NCBI GenBank assembly: GCA_023151115.1 | Contig: JAKLJP010000008.1 | Coordinates: forward strand, 124,001-188,000 | Length of the DNA: 64,000 nucleotides | From: Anaerolineae bacterium | GTDB lineage: Bacteria > Chloroflexota > Anaerolineae > 4572-78 > J111 | Reading direction: 5' to 3' | Shown here: positions 14,683 to 23,926 of the stretch, piece after piece | Layout: each line of letters begins with the position of its first letter | Numbering within the stretch: the stretch's first letter is position 1 | Notes under the pieces: model-generated | What the model was told of the DNA's origin: nothing | Database searches by the model: none | The model's input: only the letters and a program-made list of their open reading frames with translations | Translations under genes and position numbers: made by a program

Positions 14683-17289
14683 CTAAACCAACAAATCAAG
14701 TTCTCTGGCGCGGGCAATGGCCTGAGTTCGGCTGCTGACGTGGAGTTTGCTGTAAATCTGGCTGGTGTAAAATTTGGCCGTGCCCACCGAAATAATCAAC
14801 TGCTCGGCAATTTGTTGGTTGGTCATGCCCTCGGCGATGAGGCGCAGCACTTCGAGTTCGCGGGGTGTGAGCGGATCCAGCAGGGCAGAGATGCGGAGGG
14901 GCAAGGGGGCGGGGGAGAGACTTTTCTCTTCTATTCCTCCACTTTCTGGTGTCTCTATTTGTAGGGGAACGTTCAAGAGAGTCAAAATCTGGGAGACAAC
15001 AACAGCAAGCTCGGCGGAGGCGTCCTGTTGGCCAATGGGAGTGAATTCGGCTGGGGGCAGGTCGGCCTGGCAACGAGCCAGAAGTTGTTGCACCCTGGCT
15101 TTGGTTTCAAAGTCACCGGCCGGGTGGGCCGCCACCAAAGCCAACAGTTCGATGCAGTGCCCTGTTTGACCCGTCTGGTTGAGCATCTCGGCAATGCCGG
15201 TCAGGATTGTTAAGGTCAACGGGACAAATTGCATCCCGCTGGTAATTTGCAGCGCTTCCCGAAAATAGTGCTGCGCCGCCGGGTATTGGCCCAAGCCGCA
15301 GGTCGCTGCCCCCAGGCCGTTGAGAGTGGTCGCCAGGCCGCCCTGGTCGCTAATGTCTCGATAAAGGGCCAAACTTTGCCGGTACAGCTTGTCTGCGCCC
15401 TGGTAATCCTGTTGCAGCAAAGCCACTCGCCCTAGGTGATTAAGCGCCAGGGCAATGCCTTCGGGATCGTTAAATTCTTGTTTGATCTGATAACTGGCCT
15501 GGAAGTGCTGTTTGGCCTGGTCATAATCCCCCAAATTTAGAGCCACCCGGCCCAGATCGTTGAGAATATAGCCCATAAACCAGCGATTTTCCGTTTCTTG
15601 GCTTAACCTGTAGGCTTGTTCAGCATAGCGTCGCGCGGCTTCATACTCACCTTGAGCCAGGGCCGCGTTCGTGAGCACATACAAAGCAATCTGCAGGTTT
15701 TGCCGGTCTGCTCGATCCTCATGCATCCGGCGAGCTGTTTCCCCCAGTTGGCTGGCTTGAGCATAATCGCCCCAGATATGGGCCAGAAGGCCCAAGCCCA
15801 ACAACGGATCGGTGCTAAAACCGGGTGGGGGTGTGGCGGCCACATTGGTATAAATTTGGCGGCTTCTGGCAAAAGCGGTCTGAGCCTGGTCAAGATGGCC
15901 CAGCCGAATATACGACCAGCCCAGGTAAACCAGGAGGTGGGCCAGGGTTAAGGCAACCGGCCGGCTGACAGACTGCCTGTCTAGGGCCTGGAGCGCCTGT
16001 TCAAAAGCTGACAGGCTTTCCAGATAGCGGCCTTGAGCATCGAAATAGAATTGCAAGGGGTAAATGGATTTATACAGTGACTCGACATTGGCCGTCTGCA
16101 CCGCCCACTCCCAAGCGGCCCGAATATTTTCCAAATCAGCCGAAATCTCTCTTATCGCCTCACGCTGGCCGCGGCCCTGGACATCTTCAGTCCGCTGCTG
16201 GAGAAAATCGGTATAATAGGCGCTGTGCCGCTCATAAGCGTAGCCAATATCGCTGGAGCGGGCCAGTTGCTCGGCGGCATACTGGCGCAGCAGTTCGTGG
16301 ATTTGATAACGCCCCTCGGCTTCCCAGCTTAGCAAAGATTTGTCCACCAACGCCGACAGCATGGCCAGCGAGGCGCCGGCCACCCGCTCGGCCCCAACTC
16401 GGTCAAAGCCGCCCCGAAAAACAGACAAGCGCCGGAACACCCCCTGCTCTTCTTCACTCAGAAGCTGCCAGGAGTAGTCGAAAACAGCCCGGATACTGCG
16501 CTGCCGGTCGGGCACATTGCGTAATTGGGTGGTTAAGAAATCGAGGTTGCGCTGAATTTCGGTGGCAATCACCTGGCAGCTCAGGGTTTTTACCCACGAG
16601 GCGGCCAATTCCAGGGCCAAGGGCAGACCTTTGACCAGTTGGCAGATACGGACCACCTCGTTGTACTCATCCTCCAGCGAGAAGTCGCGACGCACCCGCA
16701 GGGCACGGTCCACAAATAACTGGATGGCGCTGTATGGTTTGGGGTCGTCTGCTTCCGGCAGGGAAGTTTGGGCCAGGGGTGGAAAAGAAAGCCCTTGCAC
16801 CTGGTAAAGCCACTCTTCTTGCAAGTTTAACACCTCCCGTGAGGTGACCAGCAGTTTGACCGAGGGGCAAATCTCCATAATACTCGACAACAAAGCCGTT
16901 CCGCCCTGACCAATGAGTTGTTCAAAATTGTCCAGCAGCAATAATAACTGTTTGTCATTGAGATAAGTGAGCAGTTGTAGGTCAGCATCTTCAGAACCAC
17001 GCAGAGCAACACCGAGAGCATCGGCGATGGTCATCGGTAGAAAAGTCACTGCATCCACCGTCTGGAGGTTGACCAGGCAAGCGCCGGCGGCAAAGCCAGC
17101 CTTGGCTTCGAAGGCAGCCTGAATAGCCAGGCGAGTTTTGCCAATGCCACCTGGCCCGACCAGGGTCAATAACCGGCAAGCAGGATCAGTCAGCAGACCG
17201 ATAATCTCGGCCACCTCTTCGGCCCGCCCAATCAAAGCAGTCGCTTGCGATGGTGTAGGCAAGGTATGCACCCTTGACGATTGCAGCAT
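14683..17289 (-). CDS. LuxR-family transcriptional regulator with NB-ARC ATPase and TPR repeats (MalT/LAL-like)
   Basis: 868 residues. The STAND-type ATPase has P-loop GPGGIGKT (residues 45-52), Walker B LLLLLDNFE (115-123) and the GLPLALELAA motif. A TPR region (about 380-720) repeats ALNHLGRVALLQQDY-type helices. The C-terminus (about 806-868) is a LuxR helix-turn-helix starting LTPRELEVLRLIAEGMTNQQIAEQL. This class binds an inducer or partner, oligomerises with ATP and then activates transcription. No linked target operon is obvious. It is a single gene on the minus strand, and its upstream region holds a hairpin (17365-17380) and a dispersed repeat. Confidence 0.88.
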   Translation of the reverse strand: MLQSSRVHTLPTPSQATALIGRAEEVAEIIGLLTDPACRLLTLVGPGGIGKTRLAIQAAFEAKAGFAAGACLVNLQTVDAVTFLPMTIADALGVALRGSEDADLQLLTYLNDKQLLLLLDNFEQLIGQGGTALLSSIMEICPSVKLLVTSREVLNLQEEWLYQVQGLSFPPLAQTSLPEADDPKPYSAIQLFVDRALRVRRDFSLEDEYNEVVRICQLVKGLPLALELAASWVKTLSCQVIATEIQRNLDFLTTQLRNVPDRQRSIRAVFDYSWQLLSEEEQGVFRRLSVFRGGFDRVGAERVAGASLAMLSALVDKSLLSWEAEGRYQIHELLRQYAAEQLARSSDIGYAYERHSAYYTDFLQQRTEDVQGRGQREAIREISADLENIRAAWEWAVQTANVESLYKSIYPLQFYFDAQGRYLESLSAFEQALQALDRQSVSRPVALTLAHLLVYLGWSYIRLGHLDQAQTAFARSRQIYTNVAATPPPGFSTDPLLGLGLLAHIWGDYAQASQLGETARRMHEDRADRQNLQIALYVLTNAALAQGEYEAARRYAEQAYRLSQETENRWFMGYILNDLGRVALNLGDYDQAKQHFQASYQIKQEFNDPEGIALALNHLGRVALLQQDYQGADKLYRQSLALYRDISDQGGLATTLNGLGAATCGLGQYPAAQHYFREALQITSGMQFVPLTLTILTGIAEMLNQTGQTGHCIELLALVAAHPAGDFETKARVQQLLARCQADLPPAEFTPIGQQDASAELAVVVSQILTLLNVPLQIETPESGGIEEKSLSPAPLPLRISALLDPLTPRELEVLRLIAEGMTNQQIAEQLIISVGTAKFYTSQIYSKLHVSSRTQAIARARELDLLV

Positions 17290-17387
17290 CGTTTGTTTAA
17301 CCCGCTCAACTATCGGCTGGTAAGTTCAATCGCCGTAAATTATAAACTCATCTTACGCAGGAGTCCAGACTTTAGTCTGGGAAAGTC

Positions 17388-17502
17388 GTAACTACTCACC
17401 TCGCATGTCATTTCGAGGCTGAAAGCCGAGAAATCTTTGAGACCGTTGTCTTTAGATTTCTCGCTCCTAACATGGCTAGAAATGACATGGCTGAGTAGTT
17501 AC
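17388..17502. repeat. Dispersed palindromic repeat, copy 1
   Basis: Ends GTAACTACTCA and TGAGTAGTTAC are exact reverse complements, followed inward by ATGTCATTTC and GAAATGACAT. The interior has GAGAAATCTTT and AGATTTCTCG. A second related copy is at 47348-47456. It does not encode a protein and may be a REP or miniature element. Confidence 0.65.
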
Positions 17503-17562
17503 CGGCGGAGGTCTCTTGTGAGAGGCTGTGTAAGGGGGCACAAAAATAATACATGCCGTGTT

Positions 17563-18687
17563 TTAGGAGGGCGAGGTTTGAGACTGGCTCTTTTTCCGTG
17601 ACTGCAGAGGCCGCTTCCAGGGCGGCTCCAAATTGCTAAAACCGCTGCCCCAGATTTCTTCGGTGGGATTGACCACCACAAAAGCGTGCTCATCCACTCG
17701 ATAAACCAAGGCCTTCAAATGGGCAATTTCGGCGGGGGCTATGGCGCACAGCAGCACGGTTCGGGCCTGGCCGGTATACATGCCTTTGCCGTCCAGTGCG
17801 GTGACGCCCCGGTTGAGGAAAGAGAGCAACTGCTGGCTAACCTCTTCGGGTTTGGAGGTAATGATAATTGCCAGGTGTTTCTGCCGGGATAGAAAGGGTA
17901 AATCCTCTGGCAAAACGTGGCTGGCGGCGCTGGCTAGATTTTGGAGCAGGCCATTGGACATCGCCAGCACTTCGGATTGGGGCAGCACTTCCCCGGCAGC
18001 CGCCCGTAAACCAGCGGTGAGAATGGCCACAAGAAAAATGCCAAGAAAAAAACAGGCTACCCCGGTTGCTACCACGTGACCACCGATAAAACCAATACTA
18101 GCCCGATTAAAAAATCGCTCCAGGGTATCAACCGGGGTGGGATGCAGCATCAATTTGACCACCCAGGCCAGCCCCAAAATGAGATAAATCCAGATGTAAT
18201 TCCGCCGTAACCGCCGGCCCAACGCCTCAAGCTGAGTGATGGGAAATTCGGGCGTTAGCAAAGTGTCGGCCAGGCGCGTGGCCCATTCGGGGTGGGGGGC
18301 AAACGGCGGGGTCAGCATGGCAGCGAAAAAGTCAGTTTCCAGCAAACGGACCCGCAGCGTCCACAGCTCGTAATAGCGATAACGGCGCGATTCGATGACC
18401 AAAAAGAGCCAGACCAGCAAAAAGCTAATCAAGATGACTACGTGCGAATTGCCAACCGAACCAAAAGCAAAAGTCAGTACCGCGCCCGTAGTAATCACCG
18501 CCCAATTGGTGGTGCTGTCAAGCCGTAAGCGCCAGGTGTTGGAACGCTGCAGCTCGCCCCGGTAAAAATGGACCATGGCCGTATTAAATTCACCGGCCCT
18601 CATCCGATAGCCCCGGTGGGTCCAAACGTTCTCTGGTCCATCGGTAGCTGCGGAATTAACAGATGAGGTTGGGATTGGTTCAGGCAT
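17563..18687 (-). CDS. DUF2270 membrane protein fused to a DUF2179-like domain
   Basis: 374 residues. The N-terminal 230 residues contain the DUF2270 pattern: a HFYRGELQRSNTWRLRLDST segment, two hydrophobic helices, then IESRRYRYYELWTLRVRLLE, and two more helices near 165-220. The last 100 residues (KHLAIIITSKPEEVSQQLL, VTALDGKGMYTG, EHAFVVVNPTEEIWG) match the ferredoxin-like DUF2179/YitT C-terminal domain, thought to bind a small ligand. The fusion suggests a ligand-controlled membrane protein. Function unknown. ATG 18687. Confidence 0.75.
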   Translation of the reverse strand: MPEPIPTSSVNSAATDGPENVWTHRGYRMRAGEFNTAMVHFYRGELQRSNTWRLRLDSTTNWAVITTGAVLTFAFGSVGNSHVVILISFLLVWLFLVIESRRYRYYELWTLRVRLLETDFFAAMLTPPFAPHPEWATRLADTLLTPEFPITQLEALGRRLRRNYIWIYLILGLAWVVKLMLHPTPVDTLERFFNRASIGFIGGHVVATGVACFFLGIFLVAILTAGLRAAAGEVLPQSEVLAMSNGLLQNLASAASHVLPEDLPFLSRQKHLAIIITSKPEEVSQQLLSFLNRGVTALDGKGMYTGQARTVLLCAIAPAEIAHLKALVYRVDEHAFVVVNPTEEIWGSGFSNLEPPWKRPLQSRKKSQSQTSPS

Positions 18688-18704
18688 GATAAATCACTTA
18701 GACC

Positions 18705-18784
18705 CAATACTTTTCAAATAAGCCGTAGCATAGGGCCTTGTGCCCGCCCACAAGGGGCTAAACTACGTTATTTGAAATGTATTG
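18705..18784. mobile_element. 80-bp palindromic miniature element with 10-bp target duplication
   Basis: Terminal inverted repeats of 17 bp (18705-18721 and 18768-18784) match at 16 of 17 positions, starting CAATAC. The element is flanked by exact CACTTAGACC copies at 18695-18704 and 18785-18794. The right copy contains the proB stop codon. No coding capacity. Confidence 0.75.
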
Positions 18785-18787
18785 CAC

Positions 18788-19885
18788 TTAGACCAGCACC
18801 AAATTATCTCGATGAATAGCCGTGGGACCATACTCATAGCCCAGGATATCGGCAATTTGATGAGATTGTTTGCCGCAAATGGCGCGCAGATTGGCGGCGC
18901 TGTAATTGGCAATGCCTCGGGCAATTTCCTGGTCGTGTCCATTCAACACGCGAATGGTGGCCCCGCGTTCAAAATTGCCGCTGATTTCGGTGACGCCCAC
19001 CGCCAGCAAACTCTTGCCCGCTTGAGTCAGGGCTGTGGCGGCCCCCTCGTCAATTTTAATGGACCCCTGCGCTGCTTCGGCTAGAATCCAGCGTTTGCGG
19101 CTTTCAATCTGGCTCATTTGGGTTGGAAAGCGCGTCCCCAGGGCCTCGCCGCTTACAATACGCAGGATACTGTCATGCTCATTGCCGGGCGCAATTACCA
19201 CTTCGGTACCTGAACGAGTTGCCAGTTCGGCCGCTTCGATTTTGGTAATCATGCCACCGGTGCCAACGGAGGTGCTGCTGCCACCGGCAATCGCCCGCAC
19301 CTTTTCATCAATGGCTACTACTTGTTGAATCAACTCGGCCCTGGCGTCGCGGCGTGGGTCGGCCGTAAAGAGGCCCAACTGGTCGGTCAGAATGATGAGT
19401 AAATCCGCGTCAACCAAGTTGGCGACCAACGCCGATAGTTTGTCGTTGTCGCCAAATTTAATTTCATCTACGGCTACCACATCATTTTCATTGATAATGG
19501 GAACAACTTTGCGCTGGAGTAACAGCAGGAGCGTATTGCGGGCGTTGAGATAGCGGGTGCGATGAGCTAAATCGGCCCGAGTCAAAAGGGCCTGGGCGAC
19601 AACCAGATTATACATTTCAAAGATTTGCTGGTACAACGCCAACAGCCGACCCTGGCCTACCGCCGCCAACATCTGCTTATGGGGAATATCTTTGCGCTGG
19701 GCCGGTTTGTCCACGCCCAATAGTTCCCGTCCGGCAAAGATAGCCCCAGAAGAGACCAGGATAGGTTCGTGTTTTTCTTGAATGAGGTGGGCAATCTGGC
19801 GAGCCAGGTCAATGAGCCGGGGGCGGTGGATGCGTTCCGTCCCGGCGCGAAGTACATTTGTTCCAACTTTAATAACAATTCTCAT
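18788..19885 (-). CDS. proB: Glutamate 5-kinase
   Basis: 365 residues. It phosphorylates L-glutamate with ATP, the first step of proline synthesis. The amino-acid-kinase domain has KVGTNVL at the start, SSGAI near 45-49, NENDVVAVDEIKFGDND near 145-161 and GTGGMITKIEAA near 217-228. A C-terminal PUA domain (about 275-360, RKRWILAEAAQGSIKIDEGA) is present, as in the E. coli enzyme. ATG 19885 gives the normal N-terminus MRIVIKVGTN; the frame is open further upstream but encodes the short-word repeat. No proA is adjacent. A miniature element is inserted just past its stop. Confidence 0.93.
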   Translation of the reverse strand: MRIVIKVGTNVLRAGTERIHRPRLIDLARQIAHLIQEKHEPILVSSGAIFAGRELLGVDKPAQRKDIPHKQMLAAVGQGRLLALYQQIFEMYNLVVAQALLTRADLAHRTRYLNARNTLLLLLQRKVVPIINENDVVAVDEIKFGDNDKLSALVANLVDADLLIILTDQLGLFTADPRRDARAELIQQVVAIDEKVRAIAGGSSTSVGTGGMITKIEAAELATRSGTEVVIAPGNEHDSILRIVSGEALGTRFPTQMSQIESRKRWILAEAAQGSIKIDEGAATALTQAGKSLLAVGVTEISGNFERGATIRVLNGHDQEIARGIANYSAANLRAICGKQSHQIADILGYEYGPTAIHRDNLVLV

Positions 19886-19905
19886 AGCATTAGTAAAGTA
19901 GTGTT

Positions 19906-20041
19906 GAAGATAGAGGATTGTAGATAGAGGATAGAGAACTGTAGCTAGAGAACAGAAGATAGAGCGTTGTGAGTAGAAGATAGTTACCATTTTCTATCTT
20001 CCATCTTCTAATTTCTATCTTCTATCTTCCATCCTCCATCA
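19906..20041. repeat. Heptamer word array with inverted second arm
   Basis: Bases 19906-19982 divide into 11 consecutive 7-base words of type GARGATA (for example gaagata, gaggata, gtagata). From 19993 seven words of the reverse type TCTATCT follow to 20041, abutting the stop of the next gene. The two arms can fold into an imperfect hairpin. Confidence 0.85.
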
Positions 20042-22000
20042 TCACCGCTCGCGCATCATCTGGCGGAGCTCAGTATAGGCTGGGCGAGGCGTCCGATCGG
20101 GATTAAGAATGGCGTACCAGCGCATGGGTTCGGCGGCGGGATACCAGGGCACGGTGCTAAAATCAAGGTTGAACAAAAAGAGCGCCTGCACAAAAGGCCA
20201 TTCCTGTTGGGTTTTAGTATAGGCTCGGCTCAGATACTTGGCCTGCTGCTCCGGCGTAACGCCGATGGCTTCGTGCTCATCCAAATCCCAACTATTTTGC
20301 AGTACCCAACCGACTTCGGTAATCCAAATGGGGGTGTTGCCATCAGCGTTTGCCTGCATCACCTGATGCTGGTCCACCACTCGCGCTAATGAAAGACCCC
20401 ACGGGTCGGTTTCATCTGGCGCCCGTCCATAGGCGTAAGGGTGGCTGCCCAGCGCGTCGAAATAGCCTTTAGCTCCGGCATCATACATACCCTGTAAAAA
20501 CTTCAAGTCACCATAAACCGTTGCCGAACCTTCACCGGTGGTCGCCAGCCCGCCACTAATTACCAGGGCTTCGGGGTCGGTGTTTTTGATGGCGGTGTAG
20601 GCGGTTTTAAGCATCTCGGTGTAGACGGCCGGGTCCGGGGGCTGATAGCCCCATTCGTAATCTAGATTAGGCTCATTCCAAATTTCATAAGCGGCCACCC
20701 GGCCTTTATAGCGTTCCGCCAGGGCAGTCATAAAATTTGCAAAGTCGTTTATATCCGTAGGAGGGTGACTAAGGGCGCTGTCGGCAGGACGCGCCCAGGC
20801 TGGGACGCCATGCACCCGAAGCAAAATTTTTAGCTGTTGGTCGCCGTAAGCTTTGACAATATTATCCGGGTCAACCCATTGAAAGTCGCCCGGCTCTGGT
20901 TCAACCGTGCCCCAATTAACGTAGCCCTTGGCCCAATCAAAGCCCATATCGTTGATTAGGTAGGCTAGGCCCAAATCGGCCAGGTTGACACCCGCGGCAA
21001 AATTTGGGTTAACCGGCAGTTTCAGAGCCGGGGCCGCTTGAACAACCTGTTCAGCGGCAGGCGGGGAAAAGATGGCTCTGGGATTAATCGCCAGGAAATC
21101 ATCCCAGGCCTCATGGATGGTCAGCCGGGTGGACTGCCCCCCTTCAGCCTTGAGCGCGTAGAGTTCATGGTTGCCCGCTTGCCACGAGGTAAAGGTAAGC
21201 CACTCACCATCAGCCGACCAGTGAAGCGACCCTAGCCAAGCCCCATTACGAGAAGAGCCAGCCTGCGGATAAAGCAGTTGAACGGTATCCACTTCCGGGC
21301 CGATGACATAAATACCCGGCATATCCTCTTCATCCCAGCCAATAAAGGCCAGGCGTTGGCTGTCGGGCGACCAGGCCGGGGATGTGCCTTTCAACGGGCC
21401 GGGAGTAATCACCTGCTCATCCGTTCCATCGGGCCGAACCCGGTAAATTTTCTCCACCCCGTTCCGCACGGCGGCAAAGGCGATATATTTGCCGTCCGGG
21501 GACCAGGCGGGCAGGCGATCCATTTCATTGTTAAAAGTAAGTTGAATGGCGGTATCACCTTCGAGATGCTGCACAAAAATTTCCGCATCACCGTCACGCT
21601 CTGAAACAAAAGCAACACTCTGACCGCCGGGCGACCAGCTTGGGCTGTACTCCCAGGCTGGGCTATTGGTCAAATTACGCGGTGTGGCTGTTTCCTCCGA
21701 AGTAGGGACAGGTAGCAGCCAAATCTCGCTGTCGCCGGACCGTTGGCTGGTGAAAGCCAATATGCGCCCATCCAGCGACCAAGCCGGGTCCCAATCGGCG
21801 CTGGGATGTGGAGTTAGGTTGACAATTTGCCCGGTTTGATCCAGCGCAAAAATGTCACCCGACCCACTCCGATCAGAGGCAAAAGCGTAACTGAACCGGA
21901 CAGTTTCTTCTTTAGGATAACAAGCCGACAGACCGAAAAGTCCCACCCCGACGACGATGAAAACTCCGGCCAGCGCCAAACTTACACGTTTCTTTAGCAT
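20042..22000 (-). CDS. Lipoprotein: PD40/TolB-like beta propeller fused to a clan GH-A glycoside hydrolase
   Basis: 652 residues from ATG 22000. It begins with a lipoprotein signal peptide (MLKKRVSLALAGVFIVVGVG, then LFGLSAC, acylated Cys near 26). Residues about 40-300 hold six or seven PD40 (WD40-like) repeats (PAWSPDGKYIAF, SPSWSPGGQSVAF). The rest is a TIM-barrel glycosidase-like domain: acid/base Glu in AAYEIWNEPN and probable nucleophile Glu in IWITEVGW, as in GH5/GH39/GH53 relatives. It is probably anchored on the outer face of the membrane, with the propeller binding polymer or protein and the barrel cleaving a polysaccharide. The fusion is unusual. A TTG start at 22042 is possible but would bury the signal peptide. 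Confidence 0.82.
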   Translation of the reverse strand: MLKKRVSLALAGVFIVVGVGLFGLSACYPKEETVRFSYAFASDRSGSGDIFALDQTGQIVNLTPHPSADWDPAWSLDGRILAFTSQRSGDSEIWLLPVPTSEETATPRNLTNSPAWEYSPSWSPGGQSVAFVSERDGDAEIFVQHLEGDTAIQLTFNNEMDRLPAWSPDGKYIAFAAVRNGVEKIYRVRPDGTDEQVITPGPLKGTSPAWSPDSQRLAFIGWDEEDMPGIYVIGPEVDTVQLLYPQAGSSRNGAWLGSLHWSADGEWLTFTSWQAGNHELYALKAEGGQSTRLTIHEAWDDFLAINPRAIFSPPAAEQVVQAAPALKLPVNPNFAAGVNLADLGLAYLINDMGFDWAKGYVNWGTVEPEPGDFQWVDPDNIVKAYGDQQLKILLRVHGVPAWARPADSALSHPPTDINDFANFMTALAERYKGRVAAYEIWNEPNLDYEWGYQPPDPAVYTEMLKTAYTAIKNTDPEALVISGGLATTGEGSATVYGDLKFLQGMYDAGAKGYFDALGSHPYAYGRAPDETDPWGLSLARVVDQHQVMQANADGNTPIWITEVGWVLQNSWDLDEHEAIGVTPEQQAKYLSRAYTKTQQEWPFVQALFLFNLDFSTVPWYPAAEPMRWYAILNPDRTPRPAYTELRQMMRER

Positions 22001-22112
22001 ACCTGATTTTAGTATAGCACTAGTGGCTAAGCCGGGCAACAAAAGCTTAATAAAACATAGTAAGCTTATGCCTTAAGGAAGGCAGCTTTAGTGACTTTTG
22101 GGCAAATTTGTC

Positions 22113-22128
22113 TTGCCCGATCGGGCAA
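22113..22128. repeat. Perfect palindrome in an intergenic region
   Basis: TTGCCCGATCGGGCAA is flanked on both sides by AAATTTGTCTT direct repeats. Possible regulatory site; no T-run. The surrounding gap 22001-22272 contains no other clear feature. Confidence 0.4.
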
Positions 22129-22272
22129 AAATTTGTCTTACTTTTCAATAATCCCCAGCTTATAAACAAGTGACTATCGGGTGATAGATAAATGACTTTT
22201 GGGACTGTTCAACCAGGGAGTTTTATTATATCCTTGAAATATATCAGTATGGAGTGATTAAGGAGACCCCCC

Positions 22273-22425
22273 ATGACCGAACTGGCTATCATCATCCTGA
22301 CGATGGCTCTCCTGTTAGGGACTGTAATTGTAGAGGAATTACGGTTACAGGTTGATAATTCCGAAAAAAATCTCACTCCCAACTGGCTCGGTAAACTTTC
22401 CAATGGACGCTCACCCAAAAACTAA
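22273..22425 (+). CDS. Small membrane protein
   Basis: 50 residues: MTELAIIILTMALLLGTVIV forms one hydrophobic helix, followed by a polar tail (EELRLQVDNSEKNLTPNWL). The ribosome site AAGGAG lies 8 bases upstream of ATG 22273. It stands alone in an 840-base gap. No family was recognised. Confidence 0.55.
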   Translation: MTELAIIILTMALLLGTVIVEELRLQVDNSEKNLTPNWLGKLSNGRSPKN

Positions 22426-22550
22426 CTTCACCTACGTCATCATTAATCAATCAGAACTTGTTATCCTTACCCTTCTATAACCTATCTCAATTTGTCTTCT
22501 CTTTTCAACCTGAATACCGACCAGATCGGGCGTCTGGAAGGCTATAAAAA

Positions 22551-22586
22551 TAAAGAACCGGCTTGTAAGCCGGTTCTTTATTTTTT
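22551..22586. terminator. Strong bidirectional terminator
   Basis: A perfect 14-bp stem (22551-22564 with 22567-22580), GT loop, then T6. It lies about 125 bases after the small membrane gene. The stretch from here to 22843 has no gene I can support. Confidence 0.8.
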
Positions 22587-22843
22587 GCTGCTTTGCATTT
22601 TTAGGAAAGGCAGTGTAAAAATAATGAAAGGGGACGGCTCTTTCCATAACTATCTGCTATTCAATGTAGAGATGAACGAATCTCTATCTCGTAAACCGAA
22701 AAGTTATTCTTGAACAGTTCCTTAGTATATTTTTGGAAGAGTGTTCACAAACTTACGACACGCCACAGATGATGAAAGAGTAGCAAGGTCGCAGGGCCGG
22801 CATAATTTCGGTGGTCGGCGGTCGCATTTACGGAGGAGACTCG

Positions 22844-23917
22844 GTGAACCAGGAGAAGACAGTTTACACCATTGCCGTTATTCCCGGTGATGGGATTGGC
22901 CCGGAGATTATTTCCGCAGCCTGCGCCGTATTACAGCAGGTGGCAAGTGTTGATAATTTTGCCCTTAATTTTATATCCTATGAAGCGGGCGCGGAAGCCT
23001 ACCAAAAGTACGGAAACGCGCTGCCCGCCGAAAACCTGGTCGGCTGCCGCCAGGCTGACGCTATCTTTAAAGGGCCAACAGGTTTGCCGGAGGTGCGCCT
23101 GCCTGATGGGACCGAAGCGGGGGTGCTGGGCGGACGTTTACGCAGCGGATTGGATTTATATGTCAATTTGCGGCCCATTAAACTTTATCCTAATGTGCCA
23201 TCGGCCCTGGCTAATCGTCAGCCGGGCGAAATTGACTGGGTGATGGTCCGCGAAAACACGGAAGGGCTTTACGCCAGCCGGGGGAATGGTGTTGTGGCTA
23301 CCTCTGGCCAGGCTGCTACCGATACTTTGATGATTACCCGGCTTGGCACAGAGCGAATTGTCCGCTATGCCTTTGAGGAGGCGCGGCGGCGCAATCACCA
23401 AAAACGGGTAACCTGTGTGGACAAAAGTAATGTGTTACGCTCATTTGCCTTCTTTCGCCAAATTTTTAAAGAAATCGCCCAAAATTATCCCGATGTTGAG
23501 GCGGAGACGATGTATGTTGACGCGGCAGCTCAGGCTTTGGTGTTGGAACCCGATCACTTTGATGTGCTTGTCACCGAAAACCTCTTTGGCGACATCCTGA
23601 GCGATTTAGGAGGGGCGACTGTCGGTGGGATTGGGGTGTGTGCCGGGGCCAATATTGGCGACCATTATGCCTATTTTGAGCCGATTCATGGTTCAGCGCC
23701 GCGCCTGGCCGGTACCGGTCAAGCGAATCCCCTGGCTGCTATTTTGGCCGGCGGGTTGATGCTGAACTATTTGGGCCGGCGCGACTCGGCGGCAAAGCTT
23801 GAACAGGCGATTGAGCAGGCTTTCCGCCAAAAAACCATCATTTTGAAGCCCGATGGCTCTGCCAAAATGGGAACGCAAGCAGTGGCAGAAGCAATTATCA
23901 AGCAGCTTTCAGTGTAG
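22844..23917 (+). CDS. Isocitrate/isopropylmalate dehydrogenase family enzyme
   Basis: 357 residues. This NAD(P)-dependent beta-decarboxylating dehydrogenase has the N-terminal VIPGDGIGPEI, the substrate Arg cluster (LRSGLDLYVNLRPIK), the RENTEGLYASRG loop, the Lys of VDKSNVL, the metal-binding VTENLFGDILSDLGG and the adenine-binding EPIHGSAPRLAGTGQANP. The RENTEG loop points more to isocitrate, homoisocitrate or tartrate than to isopropylmalate, but substrate cannot be fixed by eye. Start is GTG 22844 with GGAGGAG upstream. No leu genes are near; the next gene is a phosphatase 9 bases after its stop. Confidence 0.85.
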   Translation: MNQEKTVYTIAVIPGDGIGPEIISAACAVLQQVASVDNFALNFISYEAGAEAYQKYGNALPAENLVGCRQADAIFKGPTGLPEVRLPDGTEAGVLGGRLRSGLDLYVNLRPIKLYPNVPSALANRQPGEIDWVMVRENTEGLYASRGNGVVATSGQAATDTLMITRLGTERIVRYAFEEARRRNHQKRVTCVDKSNVLRSFAFFRQIFKEIAQNYPDVEAETMYVDAAAQALVLEPDHFDVLVTENLFGDILSDLGGATVGGIGVCAGANIGDHYAYFEPIHGSAPRLAGTGQANPLAAILAGGLMLNYLGRRDSAAKLEQAIEQAFRQKTIILKPDGSAKMGTQAVAEAIIKQLSV

Positions 23918-23926
23918 GAGAAGTTC

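Noticed and set aside
22492..22713. 73-codon open frame on the plus strand
   Set aside because: It reads through a strong terminator hairpin and has no ribosome site or family.
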